Assembly (NCBI RefSeq): GCF_900116755.1
Contig: NZ_FPBY01000005.1
Span: 1-44,839 of the forward strand
Length of the DNA: 44,839 nt
Origin: Clostridium sp. DSM 8431
GTDB taxonomy: Bacteria > Bacillota > Clostridia > Clostridiales > Clostridiaceae
Direction: 5' to 3'
Shown here: positions 17,345-26,652 of the stretch, one piece after another
How the letters are laid out: each line of letters starts with the position of its first letter
Position numbering within the stretch: the first letter of the stretch is position 1
Notes under the pieces: model-generated
What the model saw: only the letters and a program-made list of their open reading frames with translations
The model's database searches: none
Told to the model about the DNA's origin: nothing
Translations under genes and position numbers: made by a program

Positions 17345-18073
17345 ATGGCAAGAAAGAAGAAGAAAGCTGAAGAAGGTGGAGCAACTTGGCTTGATACCTA
17401 TGCAGATACAGTAACACTACTTATGACATTTTTCGTTTTACTATATTCAATGTCTACATTAGATGAAGCTAAACTTCAACAAATTTCAGCTGCATTTAAT
17501 GAAGTAATGTCAGGAAAAGCAGCTGATTCAATACTACAGTATAATTTATATGATGGAGAAGTTCCTTTAGTTGGAGGAGAATCTAAAGTAGAATCTAGTG
17601 AAGAGTCAAAAGTAATAGATGCTGCTGAAAAAACATATGAAGAAGTTAAGGAATTTGTTGAAAAGAATAATCTTTCAGATGGTATAAAAGTAATACCAAA
17701 TGAAGATGGAGTCAATCTTCAATTAAAGGATAGTGTACTTTTTGAAACAGGAAAAGCTGAATTAAAGGATAATTCTAAAGCTATTCTTGATCAAATAAGC
17801 TACTTACTTGCAAATCTGCCTAATAATATTGAAGTTGAGGGGCATACAGATAATGTGCCTATAAATACATCAGAATATAAATCTAACTGGGAACTATCTA
17901 CTAATAGAGCAACAAGCGTTGTTAGATATTTTATAGAAGCCAAGCATTTAAATGCAGCTAGATTTTCAGCGGCAGGATATGGAGAGTATCAACCGTTAGT
18001 ACCTAATACGTCAGATGAAAATAGAGCACAAAATAGAAGGGTAAATATATTAATTCGTGCAGATAAAGAATAA
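17345..18073 (+). CDS. motB: Flagellar stator protein MotB
   Basis: Stator subunit that conducts ions and anchors to peptidoglycan. 242 aa. After a short basic N-terminus comes the plug/transmembrane segment LDTYADTVTLLMTFFVLLYS, with Asp21 as the likely ion-binding residue. A C-terminal OmpA-like domain follows: VEGHTDNVPINTSEY, NWELSTNRATSVVRY, and QNRRVNILI. Start ATG 17345 is 3 bases after motA, so expression is likely coupled. Confidence 0.95.
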   Translation: MARKKKKAEEGGATWLDTYADTVTLLMTFFVLLYSMSTLDEAKLQQISAAFNEVMSGKAADSILQYNLYDGEVPLVGGESKVESSEESKVIDAAEKTYEEVKEFVEKNNLSDGIKVIPNEDGVNLQLKDSVLFETGKAELKDNSKAILDQISYLLANLPNNIEVEGHTDNVPINTSEYKSNWELSTNRATSVVRYFIEAKHLNAARFSAAGYGEYQPLVPNTSDENRAQNRRVNILIRADKE

Positions 18074-18116
18074 CTATGGAATAAATTAAGGAAATAAACT
18101 AAGGAGAAATTTTATA

Positions 18117-18608
18117 ATGGGAAAAAATAAACAAAAAGATGAAGCACAAGAGAATTCAGGGAAAAAGAAGGGTGAATTTATAATCTTAGCAGTACTTATA
18201 CTTGTAGTAGTAGGAGTAGGTACCGTCGGAGGTGTATATATGTATATGCAGAAGAATGGAAATAAAGAAGTTAAAATTGAACCAATAGATTATCCGTTAT
18301 TAAGTAATACAACATTAAATTTAAGCGGCGCAGGTGGAAGAAGTTATTTAAAAACTTCATTAACTTTATCTTATGATTCGGCAAATGAAGATTTACTTGC
18401 AGAATTAGATAAGAAAAAAATAAATCTTCAAGATGCATCTCTTTGGTATTTAAAATCAAAGACAGCAGATGATTTTAGCGTTAGTAAAGAATATGAGCTA
18501 AAGCAAGGATTAATTGATACACTTAATAATATTCTAGAGAATGGAACAATATTAGATGTTTATTTAGTAGGTGAAGATGGTACTGGCTTTGTAGTTCAGA
18601 AAGTGTAA
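18117..18608 (+). CDS. fliL: Flagellar basal body-associated protein FliL
   Basis: Single-span membrane protein that associates with stator units at the motor. 163 aa: basic N-terminus, one transmembrane helix at about residues 20-45 (FIILAVLILVVVGVGTVGGV), then an extracytoplasmic domain (LKTSLTLSYDS, ELKQGLIDTLNNILENGTI). It follows motA-motB, the usual order. RBS AAGGAGAAA lies before ATG 18117. Confidence 0.88.
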   Translation: MGKNKQKDEAQENSGKKKGEFIILAVLILVVVGVGTVGGVYMYMQKNGNKEVKIEPIDYPLLSNTTLNLSGAGGRSYLKTSLTLSYDSANEDLLAELDKKKINLQDASLWYLKSKTADDFSVSKEYELKQGLIDTLNNILENGTILDVYLVGEDGTGFVVQKV

Positions 18609-18609
18609 A

Positions 18610-19005
18610 ATGGGTTTTTATGATATAATTAAGTTTGTAGTTTCTTTGATTATAATTGTGTGCTTAATGGGGGTAACCTTTAAGTATTTAGGAAAAGGAA
18701 TGAAAGTAACTACAGGCGGTAAATATATAAAAATTATTGAAAAAACTCAATTATCTAAGGATAGTTTTATTGTAGTATTACGAATTGGAAATGAAGGTAT
18801 GGTCATGTTAACTTCGTCGGGACATACAGAAAAACTTAAAGATATAACAAAAGAAGAAATTGAAGAAATTGAAAGTAAAAAACAACAATCACTTGATGAA
18901 ATGAGCAAGGTTTATGAGAAAATTTTAAGTTCTTCAAAGGAAAAAGTTAATTTACTTATGAGCAAAATAAAATTAAAGGAAGATCGTGATGAAGAAGAGA
19001 AATAA
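18610..19005 (+). CDS. fliO: Flagellar biosynthesis protein FliO (FliZ)
   Basis: Small membrane protein that helps assemble the FliP ring of the export gate. 131 aa with an N-terminal span (FVVSLIIIVCLMGVTFKYL) and the family signature VTTGGKYIKIIEKTQLSKDS in the cytoplasmic domain, then a charged helical tail. Start ATG 18610 is one base after fliL. It ends inside the fliP start region. The match is weaker than for the other genes because FliO is variable, but position supports it. Confidence 0.82.
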   Translation: MGFYDIIKFVVSLIIIVCLMGVTFKYLGKGMKVTTGGKYIKIIEKTQLSKDSFIVVLRIGNEGMVMLTSSGHTEKLKDITKEEIEEIESKKQQSLDEMSKVYEKILSSSKEKVNLLMSKIKLKEDRDEEEK

Positions 19006-19762
19006 TTGGATATTAATGTTTCTGTTTTCCATTATTATAGTTGGAATTAGCGGCGTAGTAGCAAATGCAGCACCTACAACTGTTGATTTACCTAGTGTTA
19101 ATATAGATGTAGGAGGATCAGGAACTTCAAATGATTATGTTTCAAATATAAAACTATTAATATTTTTCACAGTTTTGAGTTTACTGCCATCTATAATTAT
19201 AATGGTAACTTCATTTACAAGAATAGTAGTGGTTTTTTCATTCTTAAAAACTGCACTTGGAGCTGCTCAATCAATTCCGAGTCAAATTTTAACCGGACTA
19301 GCTATATTCTTAACTTTATTCATTATGCAGCCGGTATATAGTCAAATAAATGAGAATGCGATTAAACCGTATTTGAACAATACTATTACTCAAGAAGAAG
19401 CTATTGAACAAGGTGGAAAACCTCTTAGAGAATTTTTATTATTACAAACTAGACAAAAAGATTTAGAATTATTTGTAGAGTTGTCAGGAGAAGATACAAG
19501 TGAAATGACAGAACAAGATGTTCCATTTTACATATTAGTACCTGCATTTGCAATTAGTGAATTAAAAACAGCATTTTCAATTGGTTTCCTATTATACCTT
19601 CCATTTATTCTTATTGATATAGTAGTAGGTAGTGTACTAATGTCTATGGGAATGATGATGTTACCACCAGCAATGGTTTCACTTCCATTTAAATTATTAT
19701 TATTTGTAATGGTTGATGGATGGCATTTATTAGTAAAATCACTGGTGATGAGTTTTAGTTAG
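18989..19762 (+). CDS. fliP: Flagellar export gate protein FliP
   Basis: Core of the type III export gate (FliP5-FliQ4-FliR1). 257 aa. A cleavable-type signal sequence (residues 5-25, ILMFLFSIIIVGISGVV ending ANAA) is followed by four membrane spans. Diagnostic segments are MVTSFTRIVVVFSFLKTALG and SIGFLLYLPFILIDIVVGSVL with SMGMMMLPPAMVSLPFK. Start is ATG 18989 with AAGGA at 18976-18980; an in-frame GTG three bases earlier is less well spaced. It overlaps fliO by 17 bases. Confidence 0.95.
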   Translation: MKKRNNWILMFLFSIIIVGISGVVANAAPTTVDLPSVNIDVGGSGTSNDYVSNIKLLIFFTVLSLLPSIIIMVTSFTRIVVVFSFLKTALGAAQSIPSQILTGLAIFLTLFIMQPVYSQINENAIKPYLNNTITQEEAIEQGGKPLREFLLLQTRQKDLELFVELSGEDTSEMTEQDVPFYILVPAFAISELKTAFSIGFLLYLPFILIDIVVGSVLMSMGMMMLPPAMVSLPFKLLLFVMVDGWHLLVKSLVMSFS

Positions 19763-19774
19763 AGGTGAGAGGTT

Positions 19775-20044
19775 ATGAGTGAAAGTTTAGTAATAGGAAT
19801 AGTTAAGGAAGGTGTAGTGACAGCAGTAAAAGTTTCTGCACCAATACTTGCTACAGCTATGGTTATAGGACTTTTAATAAGTATATTACAAGCTACAACA
19901 CAAATACAGGAACAAACATTAACATTTGTACCTAAGGTTTTAGGTGCTGCTGTCATTGGGATTCTTTTGGGAAATTGGATGTTACATAATTTAATGAGTT
20001 TTACAGAAAGAATATTTGAACTCATTATAAAAATTTCAACATAG
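19775..20044 (+). CDS. fliQ: Flagellar export gate protein FliQ
   Basis: Small two-span export-gate subunit (89 aa). The first helix GVVTAVKVSAPILATAMVIGL is followed by SILQATTQIQEQTLTFVPK, the FliQ signature, and a second helix. Start ATG 19775 has AGAGGTGAGAGG upstream. It lies between fliP and the fliR-flhB fusion. Confidence 0.95.
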   Translation: MSESLVIGIVKEGVVTAVKVSAPILATAMVIGLLISILQATTQIQEQTLTFVPKVLGAAVIGILLGNWMLHNLMSFTERIFELIIKIST

Positions 20045-20057
20045 GAGGTAGTGCAGT

Positions 20058-21896
20058 ATGGTGGATACAGCCTACTTTCTTGCATTATTTTTAGTGTTTT
20101 TGAGATTGTCAACATTCTTTTTATTAGTAGGAATATTTTATCCTAAAGGAACACCTAATGTTTTTAAAGTTGCTTTAGCTATGATAATTGCATATTTTAT
20201 TACTTCAACTATCGATAGTTCAGTAATTTTATCTATTGATAGCAATTATTCATTAGCAATGTCTATAATTAATGAAGTTATGACTGGAGCTGTTTTAGGG
20301 GTTATAATTAATTTACTATTTAATGTGGTTAAAGCAGCAGGTGGATTTATGGATATGCAATTAGGACTTTCCATGATGAATATGGTAGATCCTAATTCAA
20401 ATACTCAATCAACATTATTAGGAACAATGTCTTATTATATTGCAGCAGTAATGTTTTTTGTTGCAAATGGACATCATATACTTATAAAATGTTTAACTGC
20501 AAGTTTTAATATTGTTAAAGTGGGACAGTCAATAGTATTTACAGATAATTTTTATATAATGCTTCAAGGCTTTATAAAATTTTTTATTATAGGTGTAAGG
20601 ATTGCATTACCAATTATGTTGATTGCTGTAATAACAGATTTGACTATGTCATTAATATCTAGAAGTGTTCCAACTATCAATGTTATGATATTAGGAATGC
20701 CTGTAAGGATTGTAGTTGGATTAATAAGTTTTACAGTATTTTTACCTATACTTGTAAAGTTATTTCTTTCAGCAGTAAACATGATTCCAGATATGTTAGA
20801 GACTATTTTAAAAAGTCTTCCTGCAGCTTCGTTATTTATTGTTTTTGCAGATGATGGAGATAAGACAGAAGAAGCAACACCAAAGAGAAAAGCTGATGCG
20901 AAGAAAAAAGGACAAGTTCCTAGAAGTAAAGATGTAGGTCTTGCCTTAACAATGCTTACATGTACAATTGTTATATTAGCTTTTAGTACTTATATAGTAG
21001 GAAATATGAAGAGCTATATGTTAGAAACGTTACAGCATGGAATGTATGGTGATATCAGTATTAGTGATCTTGGTCCTATATTTAAAGAGATAATTATTCA
21101 AAGTTTAACATGTGTACTGCCTGTAACTGTACCTATTATGATTGCTGGAATAACAGCTAGTTTAATGCAGACTGGCTTTATACTTACAGGAGAGGGTCTT
21201 AAACCTTCACTTGGAAAACTAAATCCTATAAATGGATTCAAGAATATGTTTTCTAAAAGAAGTGCTGCAGATCTTTTAAAAAATGTGGCGGTTGTAAGCA
21301 TCTTGACATATATAGGGTACAATTATGTAAAGGATAATTATAACTCCATATTACAAATATCGAATTCTTACTTACCTTCTTTAGGGGAGAATATAAAAAA
21401 AATTATACTGGGAATATTCAGTCGTATTTCGCTTATTTTAGTAGTAATTGCTGTTTTGGATTACTTTGTACAATATAAATTTAATCAAAAGGACATGAGA
21501 ATGAGTAAACAGGAAATAAAGGAAGAGTATAAGCAGATGGAAGGGGACCCTAAAATTAAAGGTAAGATTAAGCAAAAGCAAAGAGAAATGGCTACAAGAC
21601 GAATGATGGCTGAGGTGCCAGATGCAACGGTTGTTATAACAAACCCAACCCATTTGGCAATAGCTCTTAAGTATGAAGAAGGAGTCACAGGAGCTCCAAA
21701 AGTTGTAGCAAAAGGTGCAGATTTAATTGCTTTAAAGATAAAAGAAATAGCAAAAGAAAATGATGTACCTATAATTGAAAATAAGCCTCTAGCTAGAATG
21801 ATGTTTAAAGAGGTTGAATTGGACCAAGAGATACCACAAGACATGTATGAGGCAGTGGCAGAAATATTAGCTATGGTATATAAACTTAAAAATTAA
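20058..21896 (+). CDS. fliR-flhB: FliR-FlhB fusion protein, flagellar export gate and specificity switch
   Basis: One open frame of 612 aa joins two proteins normally separate. Residues 1 to about 262 are FliR (multi-span; FLRLSTFFLLVGIFYPKG, MDMQLGLSMMNMVDPNS). From about residue 263 it reads as FlhB: FADDGDKTEEATPKRKADA and KKGQVPRSKDV, four spans, then the cytoplasmic domain with the self-cleaving NPTH motif at residues 529-532. The fusion is known in Clostridium and makes FliR and FlhB stoichiometric. The FlhB C-terminus responds to FliK to switch from hook to filament export. RBS AGGAGGTAGT precedes ATG 20058. No stop or frameshift lies at the junction. Confidence 0.95.
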   Translation: MVDTAYFLALFLVFLRLSTFFLLVGIFYPKGTPNVFKVALAMIIAYFITSTIDSSVILSIDSNYSLAMSIINEVMTGAVLGVIINLLFNVVKAAGGFMDMQLGLSMMNMVDPNSNTQSTLLGTMSYYIAAVMFFVANGHHILIKCLTASFNIVKVGQSIVFTDNFYIMLQGFIKFFIIGVRIALPIMLIAVITDLTMSLISRSVPTINVMILGMPVRIVVGLISFTVFLPILVKLFLSAVNMIPDMLETILKSLPAASLFIVFADDGDKTEEATPKRKADAKKKGQVPRSKDVGLALTMLTCTIVILAFSTYIVGNMKSYMLETLQHGMYGDISISDLGPIFKEIIIQSLTCVLPVTVPIMIAGITASLMQTGFILTGEGLKPSLGKLNPINGFKNMFSKRSAADLLKNVAVVSILTYIGYNYVKDNYNSILQISNSYLPSLGENIKKIILGIFSRISLILVVIAVLDYFVQYKFNQKDMRMSKQEIKEEYKQMEGDPKIKGKIKQKQREMATRRMMAEVPDATVVITNPTHLAIALKYEEGVTGAPKVVAKGADLIALKIKEIAKENDVPIIENKPLARMMFKEVELDQEIPQDMYEAVAEILAMVYKLKN

Positions 21897-21933
21897 TAAA
21901 TAAATGTGTAGTATTGTGAAGGATGGGATTAAT

Positions 21934-24000
21934 TTGGCAACTGATAATAAAAAGTTTGATATTAAAAATAATCTTGATATAGTAGTTGCTTTTGCTGTAA
22001 TTGGAATTATTTTAATGATTATTATTCCATTACCTAAAGCGCTGCTTGATGTATTATTGGCATTAAATATGACATTAGCTATAGTAATAATACTTATTAC
22101 TATGTTTACAACAAATGTCTTACAATTATCTATATTTCCTACGTTGCTACTTATTACAACACTTTTTAGATTAGCACTTAATGTATCTTCGACTAGATTA
22201 ATATTAACGGAAGCAGATGCAGGAAAAATAATTACTGCCTTTGGTGATTTCGTTGTTAAGGGAAATTATGTAGTTGGTATAATTATATTTTTGATTATTG
22301 TTATTATTCAATTTATAGTTATTACAAATGGTGCAGGAAGAGTTGCAGAAGTATCAGCAAGATTTACATTAGATGCAATGCCAGGTAAACAGATGAGTAT
22401 AGATGCAGATCTTAACTCAGGAATTATAGATGAAGCTACTGCAAAAGAAAGAAGAGCAGATCTTCAATCAGAAGCAGATTTTTATGGAGCTATGGATGGT
22501 GCATCTAAGTTCGTTAAAGGGGATGCCATTGCTGGTTTAATAATAACGGCAATTAATATTATTGCAGGTATAGTTATTGGTGTTATGATGCGTGGTATGG
22601 ATGCTGCTACAGCTGCTCAGACCTATACAAAGCTTACTGTAGGTGATGGTTTAGTTGGGCAGATTCCTGCTTTACTAATTTCAACTGCATCAGGTATTAT
22701 TGTTACTAGATCAGGTAATAAAGATAACTTTGGTAAGACATTAGCAAATCAATTAACTTCATTCCCAGTGGCATGTGGTATAGCAAGTGTTATTATGTTC
22801 TTATTAGCTTTAATACCAAGTATGCCAAAGCTTCCCTTTCTTTTAGCATCAGCAGCAACAGGGTCATTAGCTTACTTATTAAATAAAGAAGAAAAGAATA
22901 AGAAAAAACTTGAAGCTGTTATGGAAGAGAATGAAGCTATTGAGGTAGAACGTACAGAACCTGAAAATGTTATGAATTTAATTTCAGTAGAGCCTATGGA
23001 AGTTGAAATTGGATATGGATTAATTCCTCTTGCTGATGAAACTAATGGAGGGGATTTACTTCAAAGAATTGCTTCCGTAAGAAGACAGTGTGCAATTTCA
23101 ATGGGTATAGTAGTTCAACCTATTAGAATTAGAGATAATCTTCAATTGAAGACAAATGAATATGTTATAAAGATAAGAGGAACAGTAGTTGCTTCAGCTG
23201 AACTTATGGCAAATATGCTTTTATGTATGGATCCAACTGGTGAAAATTCAGATATGAGAGGAATAAGAACTATAGAACCTACATTTAAGCTTCCAGCAGT
23301 TTGGATAAATAAAGATCAAAGAGAAGAAGCAGAAATTAAGGGATTAACAGTAGTTGATCCAACAACTGTTATGGTTACACACTTAACTGAAACTATTAAG
23401 GATCATTCATATGAATTACTTGGAAGACAAGAAGTTAAGTTAATAGTAGATAGTACAAGAGAAAAATATAGTGCTGTTGTTGATGAATTAATTCCTGATT
23501 TAATGACAATTGGGGAATTACAAAAGGTTTTACAAAACCTATTAAGAGAAAAGGTTCCAATAAAAGATATGGTAACTATTATGGAATCTTTAGCAGATAA
23601 CTCAAGAAATACAAAGGACATAGAATTGTTAACTGAATATGTTAGATTTGCACTAGGAAGAACTATCTGTAATCAAATCATAAATGAAGAGAGAGCAATA
23701 ACTGTTATAACTTTAGATCCTAATATAGAAGAACTTATTGCATCTAACATACAAAAATCAATGCAGGGTTCATTCCCAGCAATTGATCCTGATACAACAA
23801 CACGTATATTTAGAAGTTTACAAAATGTTACTGAATCAGTTAATTTCTTTAACAATCAACCAGTAGTATTAGTATCTCCAAATATAAGATGTGTATTTAG
23901 AAAATTAATTGAAATGGCATTTCCACATGTGATGGTAATATCATTAAATGAAGTACCTAATGATGTTGAAATAAGAACTGAAGGAGTTGTATCAATATAA
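21934..24000 (+). CDS. flhA: Flagellar export protein FlhA
   Basis: Largest export-gate component; its cytoplasmic ring receives substrate-chaperone complexes. About 688 aa. Eight spans occupy the N-terminal half, with the conserved FHIPEP region recognisable at VSARFTLDAMPGKQMSIDADL and GAMDGASKFVKGDAIAGL. The C-terminal half is the cytoplasmic receptor domain (EIGYGLIPLAD, RQEVKLIVD, ENIRCVFRK-type end). I prefer TTG 21934, which has AAGGATGGG eight bases upstream. ATG 21904 in the same frame gives 10 more residues but lacks a binding site. It is followed by flhF. Confidence 0.93.
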   Translation: MATDNKKFDIKNNLDIVVAFAVIGIILMIIIPLPKALLDVLLALNMTLAIVIILITMFTTNVLQLSIFPTLLLITTLFRLALNVSSTRLILTEADAGKIITAFGDFVVKGNYVVGIIIFLIIVIIQFIVITNGAGRVAEVSARFTLDAMPGKQMSIDADLNSGIIDEATAKERRADLQSEADFYGAMDGASKFVKGDAIAGLIITAINIIAGIVIGVMMRGMDAATAAQTYTKLTVGDGLVGQIPALLISTASGIIVTRSGNKDNFGKTLANQLTSFPVACGIASVIMFLLALIPSMPKLPFLLASAATGSLAYLLNKEEKNKKKLEAVMEENEAIEVERTEPENVMNLISVEPMEVEIGYGLIPLADETNGGDLLQRIASVRRQCAISMGIVVQPIRIRDNLQLKTNEYVIKIRGTVVASAELMANMLLCMDPTGENSDMRGIRTIEPTFKLPAVWINKDQREEAEIKGLTVVDPTTVMVTHLTETIKDHSYELLGRQEVKLIVDSTREKYSAVVDELIPDLMTIGELQKVLQNLLREKVPIKDMVTIMESLADNSRNTKDIELLTEYVRFALGRTICNQIINEERAITVITLDPNIEELIASNIQKSMQGSFPAIDPDTTTRIFRSLQNVTESVNFFNNQPVVLVSPNIRCVFRKLIEMAFPHVMVISLNEVPNDVEIRTEGVVSI

Positions 24001-24001
24001 A

Positions 24002-25147
24002 ATGGTAATTAAGAAGTATACAGCAAATAATATGAATGAAGCTCTTACTAGAATTAGATATGAACTTGGAAAAAATGCAGTTATTATTAGTCAAAGAAAA
24101 GTTAGAAAGCCAGGTATTGCTGGCTTCTTTTCGGGAAAGATGATAGAGGTTACTGCAGCCGTTGAAAATTTATCTATGAATAATCAAAAGCCGAGTATAA
24201 GAAAAGAAGAAAATTCTGATTCTTTAAATAGCTCAATAGAAAATTTGAAAAAGATTATGTCTAAAGCACAAAGTAGTAGTGAGCCTAAGATTAGTATAAA
24301 TAAAGATAGTAGTACTAATTCAAATATGGTTCATCTTGAAAATGAGATGAATGAAATGAAAAAATTATTAAATGATGTAGTTAATAATACTAAAAAAGAT
24401 AATGCTGAAGATAAAATACTAACTTTATTGAAAGAATTAGATATTGATTTAGAATTTTATGATGAAATAAAAAAAAGGACTGAAGGTGAAGATCCTAATA
24501 TTGCCTTGAAAAAAATAGTTTTTGATGATATAAATATTATAAATACTAAGCTAAAAGGAAAAGTAGTATTAGTTGGACCTACTGGAGTAGGAAAAACTAC
24601 AACTATTGCAAAGCTTGCTGGAAAGTTATCTTTAATTGATAAAAAGAAGGTAGGTTTAATTACAGTAGATACTTATAGAATAGGTGCTGTAGAACAGCTT
24701 AAAACATATGCAGAAATTATGAATATTCCCTTTAAAGTTGTAATAACTCTTAAGGAAATGGAAGCAGCTGTTAAGTCTATGGAAGATTGTGATGTTGTTT
24801 TAATAGATACTACAGGAAGAAGTAGTAAGAATTCTATGCAGATTTCAGAACTTAGAGCTTTTATAGAAAAAGCAGAGCCAGATTGTGTAAGTCTAGTAGT
24901 TAGTGCAATAACAAAAAATAAGGATATAAATATTATCTTAAAAGGATATAAAGAACTGAATTATAATGATATAATAGTAACTAAGTTAGATGAAACTTCT
25001 GTTTACGGAGCGCTTTATAATATTGAAAAGTTATCTAATAAGCCTATTAGATATATTACAACAGGACAAAATGTTCCAGATGATATTAGAAATCCAAATA
25101 AAGATGAAATTGTTAGGTTTATCTTTGGGGAGGAATCATTATGCTAG
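24002..25147 (+). CDS. flhF: Flagellar placement GTPase FlhF
   Basis: SRP-type GTPase that sets flagellum position and number with FlhG. 381 aa. The short N-terminus (VIKKYTANNMNEALTRIRYE) is typical, then a linker rich in Ser/Lys, an N domain, and a G domain with GPTGVGKTT (from residue 192), DTYRIGAVEQLKTYAE and VLIDTTGR. The ATG at 24002 fits the family start; an in-frame TTG at 23987 directly abuts the AAGGAG and is not favoured. It starts one base after flhA stops and its end overlaps flhG by 7 bases. Confidence 0.94.
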   Translation: MVIKKYTANNMNEALTRIRYELGKNAVIISQRKVRKPGIAGFFSGKMIEVTAAVENLSMNNQKPSIRKEENSDSLNSSIENLKKIMSKAQSSSEPKISINKDSSTNSNMVHLENEMNEMKKLLNDVVNNTKKDNAEDKILTLLKELDIDLEFYDEIKKRTEGEDPNIALKKIVFDDINIINTKLKGKVVLVGPTGVGKTTTIAKLAGKLSLIDKKKVGLITVDTYRIGAVEQLKTYAEIMNIPFKVVITLKEMEAAVKSMEDCDVVLIDTTGRSSKNSMQISELRAFIEKAEPDCVSLVVSAITKNKDINIILKGYKELNYNDIIVTKLDETSVYGALYNIEKLSNKPIRYITTGQNVPDDIRNPNKDEIVRFIFGEESLC

Positions 25148-26001
25148 ATCAAGCAGAAAGATTAAGAAAGTTAGTTAATGGTGAAGAAAGTATAGAAAAC
25201 ACTAGTAAGAAAACCAAAATAATTACTGTTACTTCAGGTAAAGGCGGAGTAGGGAAAAGTAATTTTGTAGTTAATCTAGCAATAATTCTCCAAAGAAGGG
25301 GAAAAAGGGTGTTAATATTTGATGCCGATATAGGAATGGGAAATGATGATGTCTTAATGGGGGTTTTTCCACAGTTTAATATTTTTGATGTACTTAAAGG
25401 AAGAGAAATTGAGGAAATAATAATTGAAGGACCAGAGGGAGTTAAGTTGCTTCCTGGAGGTTCAGGATTAAATCAAGTTGAAGACCTTCAAGATAGTGAA
25501 AGAGAGATTTTTTTAAGAAAATTAGAAAATTTAAATGAGTTTGACTATATTATAATGGATACAGGTGCTGGAATTAATAGAAGTGTACTAGCTTTTATTT
25601 CTTGTTCTGAAGAAGTAATAGTAGTAACTACACCAGAACCAACATCATTGACTGATGCTTATAGTTTGATTAAAGCTACCGATCATTTTAAAATTAAAGA
25701 TAAAGCTAAGGTTATAGTGAATAAAACTTTTACAGAAGCAGAAGGAATAGAGACATTTAACAAATTTGAGAGAGCAGTAAATAAGTTTTTATCACTAAGA
25801 GTAGAGTATTTAGGAAATATAGCCGATGATAGAAAACTAGTGCAAGGAGTAAGGCAACAAATTCCGCTGGTTGTTGCATATCCACATTCAGAAGCTGCAA
25901 GGTCTATGGAGGTTATAGCTGATAAAATTTTGGGAGATAAATCAGAAAGTAAAATAGGAGCTCAAGGATTGTTTAAAAAGTTATTTAATCTCTTTTCTTA
26001 G
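25141..26001 (+). CDS. flhG: Flagellar number regulator FlhG (MinD-like ATPase)
   Basis: ParA/MinD-type ATPase (YlxH/FleN) that activates FlhF GTPase and limits flagellar number. 286 aa. The N-terminal DQAERLRKL is the DQAxxLR activator motif that acts on FlhF. The deviant Walker A is KGGVGKS at residues 34-40, then LIFDADIGMGNDDVL and YIIMDTGAGINRSV. A C-terminal amphipathic, Phe/Leu-rich end (LFKKLFNLFS) could be the membrane-targeting sequence. Start ATG overlaps the flhF stop. Confidence 0.94.
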   Translation: MLDQAERLRKLVNGEESIENTSKKTKIITVTSGKGGVGKSNFVVNLAIILQRRGKRVLIFDADIGMGNDDVLMGVFPQFNIFDVLKGREIEEIIIEGPEGVKLLPGGSGLNQVEDLQDSEREIFLRKLENLNEFDYIIMDTGAGINRSVLAFISCSEEVIVVTTPEPTSLTDAYSLIKATDHFKIKDKAKVIVNKTFTEAEGIETFNKFERAVNKFLSLRVEYLGNIADDRKLVQGVRQQIPLVVAYPHSEAARSMEVIADKILGDKSESKIGAQGLFKKLFNLFS

Positions 26002-26011
26002 GGAGGAACTA

Positions 26012-26602
26012 ATGAAGAAAATTAATCTTAATGTAAATGATATAGTTGTTGTTAGTTATGAAAAGAGTCTTTATAAGTATAATATTCAAGATAAGTTAGA
26101 AGAAAATTTTTGCATAAGTATTCCTGTAAATAAAGGTGAATATTTGCTTGTAGATATAGGTGAAGAATTAAGTTTTGGGTATTGTACTGATAGAGGAGAG
26201 TTTTTTGAATTTGATGCGAAGATAACAGGAAAAAATAAAGCGGATAATGTTCCAATGTACATATTATCAAAACCATATAATTTAAGGAAAGTTCAAAGAA
26301 GAAATTATGTTAGAGTTCCTGTAGTTAAGGACATAGAATATAAGAAACATGGTGAAGATAAATGGAAAAAAGCTATAGCATTAGATTTAAGCGGTGGGGG
26401 TATTAAGTTTAAATGTAATGAAGAATTCAAGATAAACGAGAAATTGCTTGTTAAGATTATGACTGTTAAGGGAGAACTAGAGATATATAGTCAAGTAGTA
26501 AGAATAGAAAAAATAGATTCAAAAGAATATATGTATGGGATAGAATTTAATGAATTAGGGGAAAGTAAGCGAGATAAAATTGTTCAAGAAGTATTTTGGT
26601 AA
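26012..26602 (+). CDS. PilZ-domain c-di-GMP-type flagellar brake (YcgR family)
   Basis: 196-aa protein with an N-terminal YcgR-like domain (to about residue 90) and a PilZ domain. The c-di-GMP-binding hallmarks are visible: an Arg-rich RKVQRRNYVRVP stretch and the ALDLSGGGIKFKC loop. Members of this family slow the motor or adjust stators on binding c-di-GMP. It sits between flhG and sigD, as in other Firmicutes fla operons (YpfA/DgrA-like). RBS AGGGAGGAAC precedes ATG 26012. Confidence 0.88.
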   Translation: MKKINLNVNDIVVVSYEKSLYKYNIQDKLEENFCISIPVNKGEYLLVDIGEELSFGYCTDRGEFFEFDAKITGKNKADNVPMYILSKPYNLRKVQRRNYVRVPVVKDIEYKKHGEDKWKKAIALDLSGGGIKFKCNEEFKINEKLLVKIMTVKGELEIYSQVVRIEKIDSKEYMYGIEFNELGESKRDKIVQEVFW

Positions 26603-26652
26603 TGAGAAGACAAAGAGAAAATTTATAAAGGTTTATATAGGAGGAAAAGTCA

